Below, piece by piece: positions 52,899 through 63,444 of a DNA stretch of 64,000 nt. The position numbers and the translations under genes were made by a program. The notes under the pieces were generated by a model. It made no database searches, had not been told where the DNA came from, and was given only the letters and a program-made list of their open reading frames with translations. The stretch comes from Bacillota bacterium (GTDB lineage Bacteria > Bacillota > Clostridia > Lachnospirales > Lachnospiraceae), in contig JAEWQV010000002.1 of assembly GCA_023399055.1 (NCBI GenBank), forward strand, positions 321,289-385,288. The letters run 5' to 3'. Positions within the stretch are counted from its first letter, which is position 1. The number at the start of each line of letters is the position of its first letter.

Positions 52899-53441
52899 TT
52901 AGAAAATCTCCTGGTTGGTAAATACTCGATAATAGCCTTGTGGAAAACCACAGACAGGACAGATTTCAGGAGCACATTTACCGCTCATTATATTACCGCA
53001 TTCCATGCAAATCCACAAAGTATCCTCAGGCTTACAGAAAACCTGATTCGTTACAATGTCATTATATTGGGTTCTAAAAGCAAGGTCGTGATTAAATTCA
53101 ATATTAGCAATTCCATTAAACATGGCAGCTATGTCCGGAAACCCTTCTTCAGAGGCGGTTCGGGCATAGGTTCTATATACTTCTATGAGATCATTTGCAG
53201 AATTTGAAGAGGCAAGTAGATTCTCTTCTGTATTTGGTAATATTCCGGTATTTAAAAAGCGTTGCCAAATCCTGGCATGTTCTTTTTCGTTTCTAGCGGC
53301 TGTAGCAAAGATATTTCCTATTTCAATAAATTCCTCACGTCTGGCCTGGTCTTCATTCAGTAAATAAAAAGCGGTTAATTCAGACTCCCGCCGAAATGAA
53401 TCCTGAAGGTTTTTATAAGTTTGGGATTGTTGAAAATCCAT
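52899..53441 (-). CDS. Rubrerythrin-like protein 2
   Basis: A second rubrerythrin of 180 residues with ferritin-like helices (EEFIEIGNIFATAARNEKEHA) and a C-terminal CMECG and CPVCG rubredoxin site. The ATG at 53441 is preceded by GAGGTG; an upstream ATG has none. It is distinct from the korAB-linked one. Confidence 0.88.
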   Translation of the reverse strand: MDFQQSQTYKNLQDSFRRESELTAFYLLNEDQARREEFIEIGNIFATAARNEKEHARIWQRFLNTGILPNTEENLLASSNSANDLIEVYRTYARTASEEGFPDIAAMFNGIANIEFNHDLAFRTQYNDIVTNQVFCKPEDTLWICMECGNIMSGKCAPEICPVCGFPQGYYRVFTNQEIF

Positions 53442-53657
53442 AATGGGCACCTCATGTATTGTACTATCTGCTATATAATATGAGCTTCTACTTATATTTA
53501 TGTGGTTTCTCCTTAGCTCTTCGTTGACTTTATTGTTATAACACAATATACTTGCAATTATTATGTAGGCTTACCTTACATATCGCATTATCAACCACAA
53601 TGTAATAAGGAAGATAAGGTGAACATATTGGAAATGACAGAGTACGGGGGATTTGAA

Positions 53658-54419
53658 ATGGAATTAAATTTTGAGGTGTTTTTAATTGTTTGCCCATTGG
53701 TATTTCTTGCAGGATTAGTTGATTCAATTGCTGGGGGCGGTGGTTTGATTTCTTTGCCGGCTTACTTAATAGCTGGGATTCCACCCCATCTTGCAATTGG
53801 TACAAATAAACTGTCATCAGCGGTTGGAACTACAGTATCTGCTGCAAGATATATTAAAAATAAATTTGTGGATTGGCCGATTGCTATCCCATGTGTTGTA
53901 TTGGCGCTTATCGGATCTTCATTGGGAGCTAATTTGGTTTTATTAATTGATGAGAGTATCATAAGGTATATGTTGGTAGGTTTGCTCCCATTCATCGCAA
54001 TATACCTCCTGTGGGGTAAAAAAGCAAAGGCTTCGGAAGAGATAAAAAACTTACCACGAAAAAATGTTGTTATAATTGCTTGTATTGCTTCTTTTGTAAT
54101 TGGTACTTATGATGGTTTTTATGGACCAGGAACAGGGTCCTTTCTTATTTTAGTTTATACTGCATTTGCTAAAATGGATCTAAGAATAGCGTCTGGCAAC
54201 ACAAAGCTAGTGAATCTTGCTTCTAATATTTCAGCATTAGTTACTTTCATCCTTCATGGAAAGATTATTTTCTTATTGGGAATTACGGCAGCAGTATTTA
54301 GCATTGCGGGTCATTACATAGGAGCTGGTCTTGTAATAAAAAATGGCTATAAAATAGTACGACCAGTAATACTAGTCGTACTTGGATTGTTACTATTAAA
54401 AGTGATTTTTGGGAATTAA
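53658..54419 (+). CDS. TSUP/TauE-SafE family membrane protein
   Basis: The 253-residue protein has about eight membrane helices and the family's LAGLVDSIAGGGGLIS motif in the first helix pair, with GFYGPGTGSF in the second repeat. Members export or import sulfur-containing or organic anions. GGGGGA lies six bases before the ATG at 53658, which I prefer over earlier GTG and ATG codons. Confidence 0.85.
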   Translation: MELNFEVFLIVCPLVFLAGLVDSIAGGGGLISLPAYLIAGIPPHLAIGTNKLSSAVGTTVSAARYIKNKFVDWPIAIPCVVLALIGSSLGANLVLLIDESIIRYMLVGLLPFIAIYLLWGKKAKASEEIKNLPRKNVVIIACIASFVIGTYDGFYGPGTGSFLILVYTAFAKMDLRIASGNTKLVNLASNISALVTFILHGKIIFLLGITAAVFSIAGHYIGAGLVIKNGYKIVRPVILVVLGLLLLKVIFGN

Positions 54420-54438
54420 CAGCTGGTTAAGGAACAGA

Positions 54439-55302
54439 TTATACTCGGAATCCTCGTCCAACGATTTCACTGGTATTTGTGATTAGTATAAAGGTATTTG
54501 GATCTTGTTGTTTTATATATTTTCTTAAATTCACTGCCTGAGAACGATTCATAACCGTTAATATAATCTTTTTATCTTTTTCGGAGAAAGCACCTTTTGC
54601 ATCGATGACAGTGGCACTTCGGTGAATATTTTTAAGGATATAATCGCAGATGGGTTTTGGATCTTCACAAATAATGGTAAAGTATTTATTTAAGTTAAGG
54701 TTTTCAATAACGGTATCAACTAAGGTGGATTTTAAGAATAAACCAAGGATGGAGAATAATCCAGTTGTAACACCGAATATTGGGAAGGTTAGTAAGGTCA
54801 AAAAAGAATCACTGATTAATAGAGACTTACCAATATCTAAATTTGTATATTTTTTTAGAATCATTGCCACAACATCGGTTCCACCGCTAGAAGCTCCGAT
54901 GTTAAAAAGGATGGCTGCACCAATGGAAGGGAGTAATACAGCAAATGCTAATTCCAGCACGGGCTGATTTGTAAGTGGTTGTTTCAGAGGAACAATTACC
55001 TCCAAAAGCCGTAAGGAAAGTGATAATAATACACTTCCGTACACGGTACGATTACCAAAATTCTTTCCAAGTACAATATAACCAATAATTAAAAGAATTG
55101 TGTTTACTATAAGAACAATGGTACCTGAACTGATGGCATCACCAGTAAGTCTACTAATGATAATAGCGGCACCGGTTACCCCACCGATTGAAAAGTTGTT
55201 AGGGAATTTAAAAAAGTATACACCGATAACAAGGAGAAGAATGCCAATTGTAATTAGAAAGTACTCTTTTAACCATTGCTTCCACGAGTTCTTATGCTCC
55301 AT
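54439..55302 (-). CDS. YitT family membrane protein (DUF161/DUF2179)
   Basis: The 287-residue protein has five to six membrane helices (to about residue 200) and a C-terminal soluble DUF2179-type domain (about 205-285). Function is unknown. The start at 55302 follows AGGAG by seven bases; the upstream frame is not supported. It converges on the TSUP gene with only 19 bases between the stops. Confidence 0.88.
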   Translation of the reverse strand: MEHKNSWKQWLKEYFLITIGILLLVIGVYFFKFPNNFSIGGVTGAAIIISRLTGDAISSGTIVLIVNTILLIIGYIVLGKNFGNRTVYGSVLLSLSLRLLEVIVPLKQPLTNQPVLELAFAVLLPSIGAAILFNIGASSGGTDVVAMILKKYTNLDIGKSLLISDSFLTLLTFPIFGVTTGLFSILGLFLKSTLVDTVIENLNLNKYFTIICEDPKPICDYILKNIHRSATVIDAKGAFSEKDKKIILTVMNRSQAVNLRKYIKQQDPNTFILITNTSEIVGRGFRV

Positions 55303-55758
55303 GTATGTTCTCCTCTCGCAGCTTATAAGCATCTTCAATGAATTTGTGGTACATTACTGTTAATTCCTTTCGTATTTTATCTAGAATTATACTAGTTTGT
55401 TATAATATAGAAAATTATGATAGGTAAGAAAGAAAAAGTCAAGTTGAGATTATTTTTGCTGATGAGTTTTACTTAATTAATAGTCTATCAATTAGTATAA
55501 AAACGATGAATTATTTTATGCCAAACTTAACAGGAGATATATGTTAATACAATGGAATTCATTACCAATAAAATAAGGGGAACCCTTTCTTAGCATAATC
55601 CGTCTAATGTTTGTAACGATGATAATGAAGAATAAATCTTACATCAAATTAAAGTAAATGCGGCATGGCGCGCCAGCTATGACAGACTCAAGATAAGGGA
55701 AACAAGAAGACGCGAATATTATTAATTACGTAAAACATAAATATTAGGAGGAATTTAT
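55303..55758. other. Intergenic region, nothing firm
   Basis: A+T-rich, with one 10-bp palindrome TGGCGCGCCA near 55663. No gene, RNA or repeat is recognised. Confidence 0.4.
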
Positions 55759-56472
55759 ATGATAAAAAAACATTTAATGAAGGCAGTATTATTAGGATTA
55801 TTTATATCTACTTTATATACCGGATCTGCATATGCAATGGCAACGAGTTTACCAGCTGGTGTGGAAATACAGGAGGTAACTCCGGAATTACAAGCACTCT
55901 ATGACAAGCAGGCCGAAATTGATGCAATATTATTCAAAACTAATGCAAGTGACTTAGAAGCAAAAGACATATTTGTAAATTATACCGGTGTCACCGGGGA
56001 CTATATTGAGATTGGTATTGCCACATATTCAGATGAAAAGGCAGATTTTATCTATGAACTGGTTGGTAAGGATCAAGTTAAGGTAGTAGAATTTGATGAC
56101 AGTATCATGTATGCTTCTGGTTTACCTACTGTTGAAGGTTCAGGTGAAGATGGCTCTACTGGTGCAGCTGATCCATTAGTAGATCCAATTCCATATGGAG
56201 ATGGAATTGCTAATTCAGGCATTGCTCCAGATGAGACAACAAGTGATGGAAATGAAGAAAAGGTTTATAAGGGCAGCGAAGAAGATGGTGTAATGACTAT
56301 TACTTCTGATAATGCAGAAATAAACGAATCTGATGTAGTTAAAACTACTTCTGCAGATTCAAAAGATGCTGATGCTATGTCAACTCCTATGATGATATTA
56401 ATTGTTGCTGGTGCTGCAGTAGTAATAGGCGGAGCTGTAACCGTTGCTAACAAAAATAAGAATAAAAAATAA
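55759..56472 (+). CDS. Secreted protein with C-terminal membrane anchor, unknown
   Basis: The 237-residue protein has a signal peptide (to about residue 27), an acidic Gly/Ser/Asp-rich middle and a C-terminal transmembrane helix (MILIVAGAAVVIGGAV) with a basic tail. This is a type I surface topology. AGGAGG precedes the ATG. I do not recognise a family. Confidence 0.7.
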   Translation: MIKKHLMKAVLLGLFISTLYTGSAYAMATSLPAGVEIQEVTPELQALYDKQAEIDAILFKTNASDLEAKDIFVNYTGVTGDYIEIGIATYSDEKADFIYELVGKDQVKVVEFDDSIMYASGLPTVEGSGEDGSTGAADPLVDPIPYGDGIANSGIAPDETTSDGNEEKVYKGSEEDGVMTITSDNAEINESDVVKTTSADSKDADAMSTPMMILIVAGAAVVIGGAVTVANKNKNKK

Positions 56473-56484
56473 TAATTAATTCAA

Positions 56485-56515
56485 AAAATGGGACTGTCTT
56501 CGGACAGTCCTTTTT
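56485..56515 (+). terminator. Terminator after the surface protein gene
   Basis: GGACTGTC and GACAGTCC surround a TTCG tetraloop; five T follow. Confidence 0.92.
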
Positions 56516-56783
56516 AAATAACTGTAAAATGGCATTATAAATAATGTAAAACAATTTGTTTTGGATCTAAAGTGTCAGTAAACTGATACTCTGTTCTAGG
56601 TTTAAAACTTACAATAGTGGGAAAATTATTATTAGAGAAAAAGAAAATTATGGATTTAAAATAAGGAAGTAGTAGACAGTGGGTTATGTTAGGAGTAATA
56701 TGAAGAAACAAAGATGGGAGTATCACCAGACTATAAGAACGGCAAATGCCTTACTGTAAATAGAGTTAGAAGGAGGATATTGA

Positions 56784-57662
56784 ATGATTATTAAAGAATA
56801 TGACAGAGCTCATAAATTCCTTGAAGATTATGAGACAGTGCTGCTGGAAAGAGAGGCAGCCGGACAAATGATTCTATATAACGCTTTTCAGTATCGCAAT
56901 GATAACATAGTCGAAGAAGGAAGTTTCGGCGCGGTACTGCAAGAAGAAAAAGTATTGCTGATTTATTGCTTCTTAAACGAGCAAAATCTAATTATCTTTT
57001 CAGTAAATCAAGAACTGTCCAATAAAGCATCCATTTTTTTGGCGGAGCATATGGCGAAAAGTAATCGATTGGTTCAAATTTTAGAGGCAAGAAGTGATTT
57101 GTGTCTAAGTTTTATTGAAGAGTATAAAAATCATATGGAATTTTCCTATCAAGCAATGCTTGGATTAGATATTATGGAAGTAAGAGTGGTAAATGATTTA
57201 AAACCAATTGAGGGAAGACAGAGAATTGCGAAACCGGAAGATGCAAAATTATTAGCAGATTGGATGATTGAATATAAGATTGAAGCCTTAGCCTGTGAAC
57301 TTGATTATGAGGCCGCCTTGAAAAAAGTAACCAAATACATTGATGAGAACCGGGTTTATCTTTATGAAAATGATTATTTACAAGTGGTTTCCATGGCAAT
57401 TGCAGCTAGAAAGTTGTTACACGGAATGGCTATCACATATGTGTATACCCCGGAGGAGCAAAGAGGCAAAGGTTATGCAGCTGCTAATCTGTATTATATG
57501 AGTAGAGAGTTGTTAGATCAAGGTTATGAATTTTGTACGCTTTTTGTTGATAAGAAAAATCCACTATCTAGCAAGGCATATGAAAAGGTTGGATTTGTTG
57601 TTTTAGAAGATTACTATCAATACAATTTGATACCGGTAGAAGTGGGAGCAACAACCACATAG
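56784..57662 (+). CDS. GNAT-family acetyltransferase with N-terminal extension
   Basis: The last 140 residues are a GNAT domain with the acetyl-CoA loop RGKGYAAANLY (about residue 225-235) and VDKKNPLSSKAYEKVGF. The first 150 are an additional domain of the kind seen in two-domain GNAT proteins. Substrate unknown. AGGAGG precedes the ATG. Confidence 0.8.
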   Translation: MIIKEYDRAHKFLEDYETVLLEREAAGQMILYNAFQYRNDNIVEEGSFGAVLQEEKVLLIYCFLNEQNLIIFSVNQELSNKASIFLAEHMAKSNRLVQILEARSDLCLSFIEEYKNHMEFSYQAMLGLDIMEVRVVNDLKPIEGRQRIAKPEDAKLLADWMIEYKIEALACELDYEAALKKVTKYIDENRVYLYENDYLQVVSMAIAARKLLHGMAITYVYTPEEQRGKGYAAANLYYMSRELLDQGYEFCTLFVDKKNPLSSKAYEKVGFVVLEDYYQYNLIPVEVGATTT

Positions 57663-57817
57663 GATAGATAACTATAAATAGACTTTACAAATGCATACAC
57701 AGCAAATACAATTATCTTGATGGAGTTAGGCAAGACTGTATTTCCTGTGTATTAAATTTATTTATATATTTTATTATCAGAATATGTAATTAGTTGTATT
57801 AAAAGGAGGATGTTATT

Positions 57818-58816
57818 TTGAATAAAATACGGTGGGGGATTATTGGAGCAGGAGGCATATCTTCTAAATTTGCCGAGGCTTTGAATTATATGGCAGATAC
57901 GGAATTAGCGGCAATTGCATCCCGAGATTTAGGTAGAGCAGAGGAATTTGCAAAACGTTTTTCCATTACAAAAGCTTATGGAAGCTATGAAGAGTTAGCG
58001 AAAGATCCAGAAATAAATGTAATATATATAGGGACACCACATCCCGAACATAAAGAGAATGCCGCACTCTGTATTAAGAATGGAAAGTCGGTACTTTGTG
58101 AAAAATCATTTACTCTAAATCAAGCAGATACTCAATATTTAATTGATTTAGCAAAGGAACATAACGTATTTTTAATGGAAGCAATGTGGACTAAGTTTCA
58201 GCCAGTAGCAAAACAGGTAAAGAAATGGATCTTGGAAAAGAAGATTGGAAATGTACGTTATATTAATGTGGCATTTGGGTATCAAGCTGAATTCGATATA
58301 AATAGTCGTCTTTTTAATCCAGAACTTGGAGGTGGAGCTCTCTTAGATGTTGGTGTTTATCCAGTTACTTACGCAATCTATTTAATGGGCAAATTACCTG
58401 ATGAAGTAGTAAGTACAGCTCATTTAGGCAAAAGTGCAATTGATGAAATTAACGTAGTAGTAATGAAATATAAGGACGAGGGAGTAATTGCGAATCTTAG
58501 TTCGGCAATTACAGTAAACTGTGGTACGGATGCAGTGATTGTTGGAGATAAAGGTAAAATTGTCGTACCATATTTTTGGGCGGCACAGAGTGCAAAACTT
58601 TTTGATCTTAACGGTAATCTGCTTGAAGCCTGTGAAATTCCTTTTGAATGTAATGGATATGAATACGAGGCAGCAGAGGTAAATCAATGTCTGAAACAAG
58701 GGAAATTGGAAAGTGATGTTGTACCCTTAATGGATACTTTGGACATTATGACGTTAATGGATGATCTTCGTAATACGTGGCAAGTAGTGTATCCTTCTGA
58801 AAAAAATAGTAATTAG
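57818..58816 (+). CDS. Gfo/Idh/MocA family oxidoreductase
   Basis: An NAD(P)-dependent sugar oxidoreductase of 332 residues with the Rossmann motif GIIGAGGISS, CEKSF and GGGALLDVGVYP. TTG is the start, eight bases after AGGAGG. Substrate and pathway cannot be told from sequence; probably inositol or a related sugar. Confidence 0.88.
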   Translation: MNKIRWGIIGAGGISSKFAEALNYMADTELAAIASRDLGRAEEFAKRFSITKAYGSYEELAKDPEINVIYIGTPHPEHKENAALCIKNGKSVLCEKSFTLNQADTQYLIDLAKEHNVFLMEAMWTKFQPVAKQVKKWILEKKIGNVRYINVAFGYQAEFDINSRLFNPELGGGALLDVGVYPVTYAIYLMGKLPDEVVSTAHLGKSAIDEINVVVMKYKDEGVIANLSSAITVNCGTDAVIVGDKGKIVVPYFWAAQSAKLFDLNGNLLEACEIPFECNGYEYEAAEVNQCLKQGKLESDVVPLMDTLDIMTLMDDLRNTWQVVYPSEKNSN

Positions 58817-58907
58817 TTTTGCATATACACGAATAAATTCACAATTTCATCAAAAATCACTGTTATAATCTTGCTTAAGAAGTACTTAAATATACTGGAG
58901 GTGCCGA

Positions 58908-59585
58908 ATGGATAAGCTGAAAATACTGGTAGTAGATGATGAAAGTAGGATGAGAAAGCTTGTAAAAGACTTTTTGGTGCGAAAAAACTTTGAGGTGATA
59001 GAAGCGGAAAATGGGGAACAGGCGATTGATCTGTTTTTTGCTAAAAAAGATATAGCGCTTATCATATTAGATGTTATGATGCCTAAGTTGGACGGATGGC
59101 AGGTTTGCAGAGAAATTCGACAATATTCCAAAGTGCCAATTATAATGCTGACTGCGAAAAGTGATGAGAAAGATGAGTTACTTGGTTTTGAACTCGGAGT
59201 AGATGAGTATATATCAAAGCCCTTTAGTCCTAAAATTCTTGTCGCAAGAGTAGAAGCTGTGCTTCGAAGAACCTCAGTTAGCGAGGAAGGCACAATTGAT
59301 ATCGGCGGCATAATATTAGATAAATCTGCTCATCAGGTTAAGATAAACGGTCAAGAAGTAGAGTTAAGCTATAAGGAATTTGAATTACTTACCTATTTTA
59401 TAACAAATCAAGGTGTAGCCCTTACTAGAGAAAAAATCCTTAATAATGTTTGGAATTATGATTACTTTGGTGATGCACGAACGATAGATACTCATGTGAA
59501 AAAGCTGAGGAGTAAAATGGGAGACAAAGGTGATTATATTAAAACAATATGGGGGTTAGGATATAAATTTGAGGTGGATGAATGA
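58908..59585 (+). CDS. OmpR-family response regulator
   Basis: A 225-residue receiver plus winged-helix protein, with phosphoacceptor Asp55 in LIILDVMMP, acidic pair Asp10-Asp11, and the C-terminal HTH. It overlaps the kinase gene by four bases (ATGA). The trigger and targets are unknown. Confidence 0.93.
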   Translation: MDKLKILVVDDESRMRKLVKDFLVRKNFEVIEAENGEQAIDLFFAKKDIALIILDVMMPKLDGWQVCREIRQYSKVPIIMLTAKSDEKDELLGFELGVDEYISKPFSPKILVARVEAVLRRTSVSEEGTIDIGGIILDKSAHQVKINGQEVELSYKEFELLTYFITNQGVALTREKILNNVWNYDYFGDARTIDTHVKKLRSKMGDKGDYIKTIWGLGYKFEVDE

Positions 59586-61261
59586 AACATTCCATTCGAT
59601 TTAAAATAACCTTCACCTTAAGCTTAATGGTTGTGTTGATTATTTTTATTACCTGGAGTATCAATAAAAGTTTTTTAATGGACTATTATGTGAAGAATAA
59701 GATTGACACCTTGGCTAATGTTTATGAGCAAATTGTTAAAATATATGAAAAAAGTACCTCTAGAGGTTATCTTACCCAACGCGATACGGAGCGAATGGAA
59801 CAACTAGAAGCAAAGTATAACATAGAGGTTAATGTAGTTAACGACAATTATGCCATGATTTATCCAGATAGTGAAAACCTGGGTATAAGAGAGAGAATGT
59901 ATTTATTTAACCGTTTTCAAGGATACATGTTTAAGGGCATAAACCCTAGTATGCAAGGTATAAAAATTCTTGAGGATACATTTGATTATGATGTCTTTAC
60001 TGTTTATGACACTCAATTGGACTCTAGTTTTATTGACTTAATCGGCTACTTTAGAAATCCAGTTATTAACGATATTATTCCAGATAATGATAATGAAGAT
60101 TCAATTGGCAGCCAAAATGATCAGCAAACTGAAGATGCTAAGCAGAATTCCGGTCAGGATTCTACTGATTCAAATGAGAATGATTTACCTCCTAACATAA
60201 GTCCATATAACCGAGCAGATCAGGGAAAAGTAAATTCTGTGGTGTTTGTTCGTTATAATCTAAAAAGTATTGAAGAAAGTTCGGACATTGCTAATACTTT
60301 CCTGTTTTATATTGGCTTAATTGTAATGATGATAGGAACTTTAGCAATGTTTTTTATCACAAAACAGTTTACGCATCCAATATTAAAACTATCTGGAATT
60401 GCAAAGAAAATGACGGATTTAGACTTTAATGCAAAATACGATGAAAATGCAAAAAACGAAATTGGTGAGTTAGGTAGAAGTATTAATTCTTTATCCGATA
60501 AACTTCAAACTACGATTTCTGAATTAAAGCAGGCAAATAATGAACTTAAAACAGATATTCAACAAAAGATTGAAATAGATGAAATGCGCAAAGAATTTCT
60601 TTCAAATGTATCTCATGAATTAAAAACTCCAATCTCATTGATTCAAGGTTATGCAGAGGGATTAAAAGAAGTAGTTCATGATGATGAAGAGAGCCGTGAT
60701 TACTACTGTGAAGTAATAATGGATGAAGCGAGTAAAATGAATCAGATGGTGAAAAGACTGCTAAGTCTAAATGAGTTAGAATTCGGTAGTAACCAAGTGA
60801 ATTTTGATTATTTTGATATTACGGCTTTAATCCGATCTGTATTAAATTCAACTGACATATTATTTAAGCAAAAGGAAGTGCAGCTTTTTTTTCATCAAGT
60901 TGACCCGATCTATGTTTGGGCCGATGAATATTTAATAGAACAGGTTGTCATGAATTATGTAAGTAATGCACTTAATCATGTTAAGGGTGATAAAATTATT
61001 GAAATAAAATTGATACCGGGGAATGAAAATGTCAGAGTAGCTGTGATTAATACTGGTGATCCAATTCCTGAAGAAGAAATACAAAAGTTATGGATTAAAT
61101 TTTATAAGGTAGATAAAGCCAGAACCAGAGAGTATGGTGGAAATGGTATTGGATTATCTATTGTTAAAGCAATAATGAATTCACATAACAGAGAGTGCGG
61201 CGTAAATAATTATCCATTTGGTGTTGAGTTTTGGTTTGAACTAGATACAAAATCTGTATAG
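59582..61261 (+). CDS. Sensor histidine kinase
   Basis: The 559-residue kinase has a membrane helix at about 8-28, an extracellular region with a Gln/Asp-rich stretch, a second membrane helix (about 240-260), a HAMP domain, the HisKA motif SHELKTPISLIQGYAEG (His345) and an HATPase domain with the NGIGLSIVK G box. It partners the response regulator. Confidence 0.93.
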   Translation: MKHSIRFKITFTLSLMVVLIIFITWSINKSFLMDYYVKNKIDTLANVYEQIVKIYEKSTSRGYLTQRDTERMEQLEAKYNIEVNVVNDNYAMIYPDSENLGIRERMYLFNRFQGYMFKGINPSMQGIKILEDTFDYDVFTVYDTQLDSSFIDLIGYFRNPVINDIIPDNDNEDSIGSQNDQQTEDAKQNSGQDSTDSNENDLPPNISPYNRADQGKVNSVVFVRYNLKSIEESSDIANTFLFYIGLIVMMIGTLAMFFITKQFTHPILKLSGIAKKMTDLDFNAKYDENAKNEIGELGRSINSLSDKLQTTISELKQANNELKTDIQQKIEIDEMRKEFLSNVSHELKTPISLIQGYAEGLKEVVHDDEESRDYYCEVIMDEASKMNQMVKRLLSLNELEFGSNQVNFDYFDITALIRSVLNSTDILFKQKEVQLFFHQVDPIYVWADEYLIEQVVMNYVSNALNHVKGDKIIEIKLIPGNENVRVAVINTGDPIPEEEIQKLWIKFYKVDKARTREYGGNGIGLSIVKAIMNSHNRECGVNNYPFGVEFWFELDTKSV

Positions 61262-61267
61262 AGTAAT

Positions 61268-61317
61268 AAAGGCTGTTGCACAATAAGGCATAATTAATGC
61301 CATTGTTCAACAGCTTT
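61268..61317 (+). terminator. Hairpin after the two-component system
   Basis: AAAGGCTGTTG pairs with CAACAGCTTT, with an inner stem GGCAT/ATGCC. A run of T is weak (TTTGTTG). Confidence 0.6.
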
Positions 61318-61438
61318 GTTGTTATATTGCCAAATCACGTAATTCTTGTTGCTGAATATAACAAAAAGTGATATATTATTGGTACTATTATTTTTAATAT
61401 ATATTACATAAGATTAGAATGGAGGTATCTAAAACGAT

Positions 61439-62134
61439 ATGAAGAGCTTAAAATATCTCAAAATTTTGTTCGTGATGCTTTTATCAATTTCGTTAACAGG
61501 TTGCATTCAGGATTATAGTGTAAAAGAGGGGCGGGAAGATTCCGTTGCTGAATATATGGCGAGTGTTCTTCTTAAAAGTGAATATAGTTACAATCAGGAT
61601 TTAATACTCTCTGAAGATGATACTGAGTGGATTGTAGCAGATGGAACAGAAGCAGATAATGAGAATCATGATTCCGATTTAGTAGATGCACAAGAACCTA
61701 CAAATTCGTCCCAAGAAGAAAGTTCTCTATCACAGGTAGTTGGAGTAAAGGGATTTTCGGTTCAATATAAGAGTTATAAACTCGTAGATTCTTATCCTGA
61801 TAATACTGAAAATGCTGACTTTTCTTTGTCACCGAGACAAGGGTACCAATTGCTTGTTGCGACTTTTAGCATAAAAAATACTTTAAAAGAAATAGAAAAT
61901 ATTAACTTGATTAAATCTGGTATCACTTATAAACTTGATGTGAATGCAGGAACTGTGTATAAACCATTACTGACCCTTTTAAAAAATGATCTTCAATATA
62001 TAGATTTAGACTTAGGACCTGGTAACAGCAAATCTGTATTATTGATATTTGAAGTATCTAAAGATGCTGATATTTCTAATATTGATTTAAAGGCAGAAAA
62101 AGCAGATAAGACGGTAAAAATAAAATTAAAATAA
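61439..62134 (+). CDS. Lipoprotein, unknown function
   Basis: The 231-residue protein has a lipobox LTGC (Cys22), an acidic linker and a beta-rich C-terminal domain (about 105-231) reminiscent of DUF4352-like domains (YQLLVATFSIKN). GGAGG is 13 bases before the ATG. It may be linked to the sensor kinase upstream, but no motif proves it. Confidence 0.7.
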   Translation: MKSLKYLKILFVMLLSISLTGCIQDYSVKEGREDSVAEYMASVLLKSEYSYNQDLILSEDDTEWIVADGTEADNENHDSDLVDAQEPTNSSQEESSLSQVVGVKGFSVQYKSYKLVDSYPDNTENADFSLSPRQGYQLLVATFSIKNTLKEIENINLIKSGITYKLDVNAGTVYKPLLTLLKNDLQYIDLDLGPGNSKSVLLIFEVSKDADISNIDLKAEKADKTVKIKLK

Positions 62135-62139
62135 CTATT

Positions 62140-62226
62140 CAGAACCAAGCTCGAAAGCTTGTGGTTTCTCGCTGTTTGGCTCTTGCTAAACAGTAATACA
62201 TAACAAGTGAAACGACTTGTCGTTTC
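62140..62226 (-). repeat. Palindromic repeat copy 3, inverted
   Basis: The sequence is the reverse-complement counterpart of copy 2, with CAGAACCAAGCTC, GTTTCTCGCTGTTTGGC and GAAACGACTTGTCGTTTC. It lies between the lipoprotein gene and the PH-domain gene. Confidence 0.7.
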
Positions 62227-62335
62227 ATTTTATATTAAAAAATTATCTTTAGAAAGCAGCTTTCATGGCTAATTATTTTAATATTCTGCTTGGTTCTAAA
62301 AAGTTACAAATTAAAATAATATAGGGGAGTGCGAG

Positions 62336-62722
62336 ATGGGGTTCGTTGAGAAAAAGAGAGTGAAATTTTTTGGATTACCACTAAGTTTTACAAGGTATAA
62401 CATTACAGAGGAAAAGGTAACAATTACCTCTGGATTTTTAAGTATAACAGAAGATGATGCCTTAATGTATAAGATTCAGGATGTTAGACTAACGAGAACT
62501 CTTATGGAGAGAATGTTTAAGCTAGGAACCATCACTTGCTATACTGGCGATACTACGCATCCAATGTTAGTGCTTTTCACAATTAGACATTCAAGTGAGA
62601 TTAAAGATTTTATTATGCAGGCATCTGAAGAAGCAAGAAGAAAAAGAAGAGCACTCCATAATTTGAATATCGATTATGATAATATGGAAGACGATGCAGA
62701 TGAAATAGATGATGGAAATTAA
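62336..62722 (+). CDS. Bacterial PH-domain protein
   Basis: The 128-residue protein has the bPH_2-type pattern YNITEEKVTITSGFLS and IQDVRLTRTLMERMFKLGTI, then an acidic tail. Members of this family are often YdbS-like membrane-associated proteins, but no membrane helix is seen here. GGGAG precedes the ATG. Confidence 0.75.
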   Translation: MGFVEKKRVKFFGLPLSFTRYNITEEKVTITSGFLSITEDDALMYKIQDVRLTRTLMERMFKLGTITCYTGDTTHPMLVLFTIRHSSEIKDFIMQASEEARRKRRALHNLNIDYDNMEDDADEIDDGN

Positions 62723-62814
62723 ATATATATATCAACTATTTATACTTTACATATCAGTAAATCGCATATTTGTACAGCTTTGAATTAAATAATAGGAATG
62801 GCATTAGATTTTTA

Positions 62815-62845
62815 GAGGAGGGAGAAATATGCTTCCTCTTTTTTA
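62815..62845 (+). terminator. Terminator after the PH-domain gene
   Basis: AGAGGAGG pairs with CTTCCTCT and six T follow. Beyond it, to 63011, small palindromes such as CGCTCCGCTAGAGCG occur without a clear role. Confidence 0.7.
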
Positions 62846-63011
62846 TTTGTTAAATTGCATCGTGTAACATAAAACGCTCCGCTAGAGCGAACAGAGGTCG
62901 CTTAGGTGTGAACATCGAGGAATGGTGTTTATTGCTGTGCAATCAGATAAGGCGCGAAAGTGCCAATAGAACTAATACTTTATTCTTATAAATAAAAAAG
63001 TAATTTATATC

Positions 63012-63040
63012 TTGACATTTTATTTGTATGAAGGTAGAAT
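63012..63040 (+). promoter_or_regulatory. rRNA promoter P1
   Basis: TTGACA at 63012-63017 and TAGAAT at 63035-63040, 17 bp apart. Confidence 0.8.
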
Positions 63041-63093
63041 AGGTTTCACCGCTGATGAATAACCACGAAAAATGTAATTTCTTAAAAAAGTGG

Positions 63094-63122
63094 TTGACAT
63101 AATAAATCGGATGTGATAAACT
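63094..63122 (+). promoter_or_regulatory. rRNA promoter P2
   Basis: TTGACA at 63094-63099 and TAAACT at 63117-63122, 17 bp apart. Two tandem promoters 82 bp apart are usual for rRNA operons. Confidence 0.8.
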
Positions 63123-63444
63123 AAAAAAGTTGACGGCGCGAACGAGAATGACTCGCATAAGAGCAAAGTCAAACAGGAACCTTGATAATTGAACAGTGAA
63201 ACAACCCTGAAAATTCTAAAAAACTCGAAGTTCCACATGGACTTCGAAAATAGATTTTCATTATGATATATCGTAATGGTATGTCAACGAACCGTATCTG
63301 GAAACAGATACAAAAGTGTCTGATCGCAGACACTTCTCAAAAACAGTAAAGATAACAGGATTGCTTGAACAACCATTTGGTTGTAACGATTAATCAGAAA
63401 TGATTGATCAAGGCTAACGTTTATCTGACTGGATCAAAAACTTA

